From assembly GCA_002336735.1 (NCBI GenBank), contig DDER01000013.1:1-27415 (forward strand): a stretch of 27,415 nucleotides of DNA. The letters run 5' to 3'. Below the pieces are notes generated by a model. The model was not told the origin of the DNA. It was given only the letters and a program-made list of their open reading frames with translations, and did not search any database. Positions 24,723 to 27,415 of this stretch are shown here, one piece after another. Each line of letters begins with the position of its first letter. The first letter of the stretch is position 1. The translations under genes and the position numbers were made by a program. The stretch comes from Candidatus Saccharibacteria bacterium UBA1949 (GTDB taxonomy: Bacteria; Patescibacteriota; Saccharimonadia; Saccharimonadales; Saccharimonadaceae).

Positions 24723-24734
24723 GGGCCTTTTGTC

Positions 24735-26642
24735 CTAAAAACGCCTCTCTCCAGGATCGAGAGTACCACGGCTCATGGTTTGGTCTGGTGATGCTGGATT
24801 TGGTGGTGGCGTGGCGGGCTGGCCCTGTAGGTTTTGACTCACTGGAGTAGTAGTCACAAAGCCATGCTCTGTTGGACTGGCCACGATCTGAACATGAACG
24901 TGGTTTTGACCGGCAAAGAACAAGCCTTGTCCAACCGGAAAATTAGCTAGCCGCTTGCGCTCCTCTTCGGTGAGCTTGAATACATCGGCGAGAACATCGA
25001 CGGCGCTCGAAGACTGCTTCAGAAGTAGCTGCATACTTGAGTTAGCGACAATTGCTCGTCCCATCTTGCTACCCATGAAGTCCTCGACATCTTGTGTGAT
25101 GGTAGTGAGACCGAGGAAATATTTTCGGGCACGTTTGGCGAGAGAGAATAGAAAGCTTGCTGAGTCATCGTATTTCATGAGTTGCCAGGCTTCGTCAACA
25201 ATTAACATGCGTTTTTTCTTGATGGTGCGGGTGATATTCCAGACGTGACTTAGGACAATATACATCGCTACTGGTCGCAACTCTTCCTCTAGGTCGCGAA
25301 TATTGAACACCACCATATTATTATTGATATCAATATTTGATTGCTGTGAAAAAATACCGGCAAACGTACCACTAGTGTATTTGCGGAGCCGCTGAGCAAG
25401 TGCTGGTCCGGTGCCGCCCATGTGCAGTAGTGTGTCGTAGAGATCGGCGATGGTGGGCGGGGTCGAGTTGTGTGTGAGTGGATCACTGGTAATACCGGCG
25501 CGAGCATAGGTGTCGATGAGGCCTTGGTCGAGGTCGGCTTCTTCGGCTGGGGTGAGCATAGTCATAGCTGTTCCGTTGGCTGCAATCTGGGTGCCGCCGA
25601 GCATGAGTCGCAAGAGGCCATGGAGTGTCACCAGGTTGGCCCGTAGTGCGTCATCGGCATCGTCGCTATCGATAACCCTTGGTAGATCAAATGGGTTGAT
25701 ACGCACGTCACTATTGAGGCTAAGACGAATATAGCTACCCCCTACGGCATCGGATAATTTCTGGTATTCATTCTCTGGGTCGATGATCAATATATCAGTT
25801 CCCATCATCATGCTGCGGAGCGCCTCGAGCTTGACGGCAAATGATTTACCAGCACCAGACTTGGCAAACACGATCATATTGGCATTTTCGAGAGTAAACC
25901 GATCGAATATAACCAAGCCGTTGTTGTGCATATTGATACCGTAGAGGACGCCGTTCTCCTGTGTGAGATCGGCGCTGGTAAATGGAAAACTCGTACTGAT
26001 CGCGCCAGTGTTCATGTTGCGGCGGATCATTAATTGATCGGCCATTTGCGGTAGTGTACTATTGAGACCCTGCTCTTGCTGGCTGGAGGCTACCTTGCTA
26101 AAAACGAGCTGTTGACCAAAGATGGTTTCGATTTTGTTTTGGATAAAACTTAATTCATCAAGACTCTCGGCGTAAAGTGTGACATAAAGACCAAATCGGA
26201 AAAATCGCTCCGCCCCTACTTGGATCTGGTCACGTAATTCCTCGGCGTCAACGAGGGCCGCTTCTAGTCCTGGATCACGGGTACGGCCCTTTTCTTGGTT
26301 AATCGCCATAGTGGCCTCCATCTGGGTGACTCGCTTTCGTAGGTTTTCGAGCACTACCTGGCTATCGACGGGATAGACGAACATACTAAGGTCGAGCACC
26401 TCATCGATATTGATGATCGAGCTCAACCATCCTGTATATATCTCTCTAGGATAGCCATAAACATAAAGAGTCCTGCCGTAGCGAGTACCTAGCCTGAAAT
26501 AGCTTGTATGAATCTCAATACTGCTAGGAGCGATAAGGTCTCGCAATGTGGTCATGCCGCGCAGGAATGCCTGCTCTACCTCTGCCTGTTCGCGCGCACG
26601 CTGTTCGGCGGCGATATCGATCGGGTCTTTGCGTCGGGCCAT
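24735..26642 (-). CDS. virB4: VirB4/TraC-family secretion ATPase
   Basis: 635 residues, shorter than the roughly 800 of proteobacterial VirB4. The N-terminal part (30-200) has the VirB4 pattern LYVYGYPREIYTGWLSSII and an alpha-helical region at 95-145. The motor domain follows, with MIVFAKSGAGKSFAVK (Walker A, Lys266 and Ser267), DILIIDPENEY at 283-293, INPFDLP, Walker B RMLIVDEAWQLM with Asp483 and Glu484, and ITQDVEDFM. It energises type IV secretion at the cytoplasmic membrane. The gene starts 2 nt after the TraC-like gene, whose product resembles part of a VirB4 N-terminal region. The C-terminus is a Pro-rich tail. No VirD4 coupling protein or relaxase is seen in the window, so DNA transfer cannot be claimed. 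Confidence 0.92.
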   Translation of the reverse strand: MARRKDPIDIAAEQRAREQAEVEQAFLRGMTTLRDLIAPSSIEIHTSYFRLGTRYGRTLYVYGYPREIYTGWLSSIINIDEVLDLSMFVYPVDSQVVLENLRKRVTQMEATMAINQEKGRTRDPGLEAALVDAEELRDQIQVGAERFFRFGLYVTLYAESLDELSFIQNKIETIFGQQLVFSKVASSQQEQGLNSTLPQMADQLMIRRNMNTGAISTSFPFTSADLTQENGVLYGINMHNNGLVIFDRFTLENANMIVFAKSGAGKSFAVKLEALRSMMMGTDILIIDPENEYQKLSDAVGGSYIRLSLNSDVRINPFDLPRVIDSDDADDALRANLVTLHGLLRLMLGGTQIAANGTAMTMLTPAEEADLDQGLIDTYARAGITSDPLTHNSTPPTIADLYDTLLHMGGTGPALAQRLRKYTSGTFAGIFSQQSNIDINNNMVVFNIRDLEEELRPVAMYIVLSHVWNITRTIKKKRMLIVDEAWQLMKYDDSASFLFSLAKRARKYFLGLTTITQDVEDFMGSKMGRAIVANSSMQLLLKQSSSAVDVLADVFKLTEEERKRLANFPVGQGLFFAGQNHVHVQIVASPTEHGFVTTTPVSQNLQGQPATPPPNPASPDQTMSRGTLDPGERRF

Positions 26643-26644
26643 AG

Positions 26645-27415
26645 CTAAGAACCTCCCGTTGGTGGAGTTGCTGGCTGGGAGTTGCCTTTACGGATATAAG
26701 TGGAGGTGATTTTTTCGAAATCACCAAGCGGCTCACGGATAGCGGTATCGGGATTGTACATGTTGTAATAGAGCTCACCGAGCTCTTTGGTATTGAGCTG
26801 TACGCACTTGATGCCAATTTGGAAAAGTCCGCTCATCACTGAGTCGACACGGTTTTTGAGCTCATCCTTAGCCTTGTCATAGGTGAGCTTGTCAATTTTT
26901 TTGGCGGTAGTAGTGTTTTTTGTGGGGAGTATTTTGCCAAGAATTCCCTTGCCTTGATCGACGAGATTTGATAAGTCACCCTCTGGGTAGTACGGGATGG
27001 CGATAAAAAAACTCTTATCCATAATATTGGCTTCTTGAGCCAGAACTTCAATGAAATTAATATAGTCATCCATCAGCACATTGAGGAGCATATTATCCTG
27101 GGACTTGCGTTGGGTTTCGAGTCGATCAAGATACGGGCCAATATCGACGCGTTGTGAGCGGACAAATATTTGCACTGGAAAATACAGCGCATTGAGAAAA
27201 TTTTGGTAGCTATATTCTACCCCTTCGCGTTCCCGTGAACTCATAAGGTCAAAGTTTATTGATTTACAGGCGATGATCGCCCTGAAGCTACCGTCCGCCA
27301 TGATGACCATGTTTTCGCGTAACTCCGATAGTAGAAGAGAGTTTTGGGTAGTGGTACGATTTTTGGCGGTTTCTGGTTTTTTTTCAATAGCTGGCGACAG
27401 AGGGGTTTGCGGTCT
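26645..27415 (-). CDS. TraC-like secretion-operon protein, start beyond window
   Basis: The frame is open to the right edge without a stop, so the gene is 5'-partial; 256 codons are visible. An internal ATG at 27310 exists, but upstream residues (LLLSELRENMVIMADGSFRA) continue a strand-rich domain, so the true start is probably outside. The segment MVIMADGSFRAIIACKSINF, with NALYFPVQIFVRSQRVDIGPYL after it, resembles the N-terminal part of TraC/VirB4-type proteins as found in separate genes of Gram-positive and CPR conjugation-like operons. No ATPase motif is present. The C-terminus is Pro/Gly/Ser rich. It precedes virB4 by 2 nt and is likely co-translated. The exact role is unknown. Confidence 0.65.
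   Translation of the reverse strand, partial: RPQTPLSPAIEKKPETAKNRTTTQNSLLLSELRENMVIMADGSFRAIIACKSINFDLMSSREREGVEYSYQNFLNALYFPVQIFVRSQRVDIGPYLDRLETQRKSQDNMLLNVLMDDYINFIEVLAQEANIMDKSFFIAIPYYPEGDLSNLVDQGKGILGKILPTKNTTTAKKIDKLTYDKAKDELKNRVDSVMSGLFQIGIKCVQLNTKELGELYYNMYNPDTAIREPLGDFEKITSTYIRKGNSQPATPPTGGS

Noticed and set aside
1..27415. tRNA or rRNA genes, CRISPR arrays, insertion sequences and transposase or integrase genes
   Set aside because: None was recognised on reading; there are no regular repeat-spacer units, no transposase-like proteins, and almost all sequence is accounted for by the listed genes. Short RNA genes without clear structure could be missed by eye.

Overview
The window looks like a chromosomal segment around the replication origin of a Patescibacteria/CPR member, most probably Candidatus Saccharibacteria (TM7). 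The reasons are the compact gene order rpmH-rnpA-yidC-jag divergent from dnaA-dnaN-recF, the very short intergenic gaps, the use of TGA as a normal stop (so not a UGA-recoded CPR lineage), and a VirB4-type secretion operon with large membrane and cell-wall hydrolase proteins next to the origin. The lineage is inferred from gene content; no 16S rRNA or tRNA gene is visible.

Region 1 (1-6244, all minus strand) is an envelope-glycan locus. An ABC-2 polysaccharide exporter (wzm, wzt with a C-terminal carbohydrate-binding-like domain) lies upstream of a capE-capF-capG cassette for UDP-N-acetyl-L-fucosamine. This ends in a GT10 (fucosyltransferase-family) gene cut by the left window edge.

Region 2 (6325-12949, plus strand) starts with two GT4 glycosyltransferases. 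These are translationally coupled to a sucC-sucD pair (succinyl-CoA synthetase family), followed by a polyprenyl-phosphate sugar transferase (GT2, GtrB/ArnC-like), a GtrA-like flippase and a third GT4 enzyme. Starts and stops overlap by 4 nt at several joints (ATGA or GTGA). A possible internal leaderless promoter lies at the sucD stop codon.

Region 3 (12961-15044, minus strand) is the classical rpmH-rnpA-yidC-jag cluster. It carries a perfect 34-bp palindrome between rpmH and rnpA.

Region 4 (15045-19067) is the origin region. Consensus DnaA boxes lie upstream of dnaA and near-consensus boxes lie between dnaA and dnaN; dnaA, dnaN and recF read rightward.

Region 5 (19064-27415, minus strand) is a secretion/cell-wall operon read toward the origin. 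In order of transcription it holds a TraC-like protein (start outside the window), a VirB4-family ATPase, a 1013-residue membrane protein with a zinc-peptidase-like C-terminus, a lysozyme-plus-M15-peptidase protein, and a membrane-anchored protein with a PEGA-like domain followed by probable beta-propeller repeats. It converges on recF with a 4-nt overlap of stop codons.

Taken together, the window codes for chromosome initiation machinery flanked by surface-polysaccharide synthesis and export on one side and a DNA/protein-translocation machine with peptidoglycan-cutting subunits on the other. That would suit a small, host-attached bacterium, but the lifestyle is an inference.
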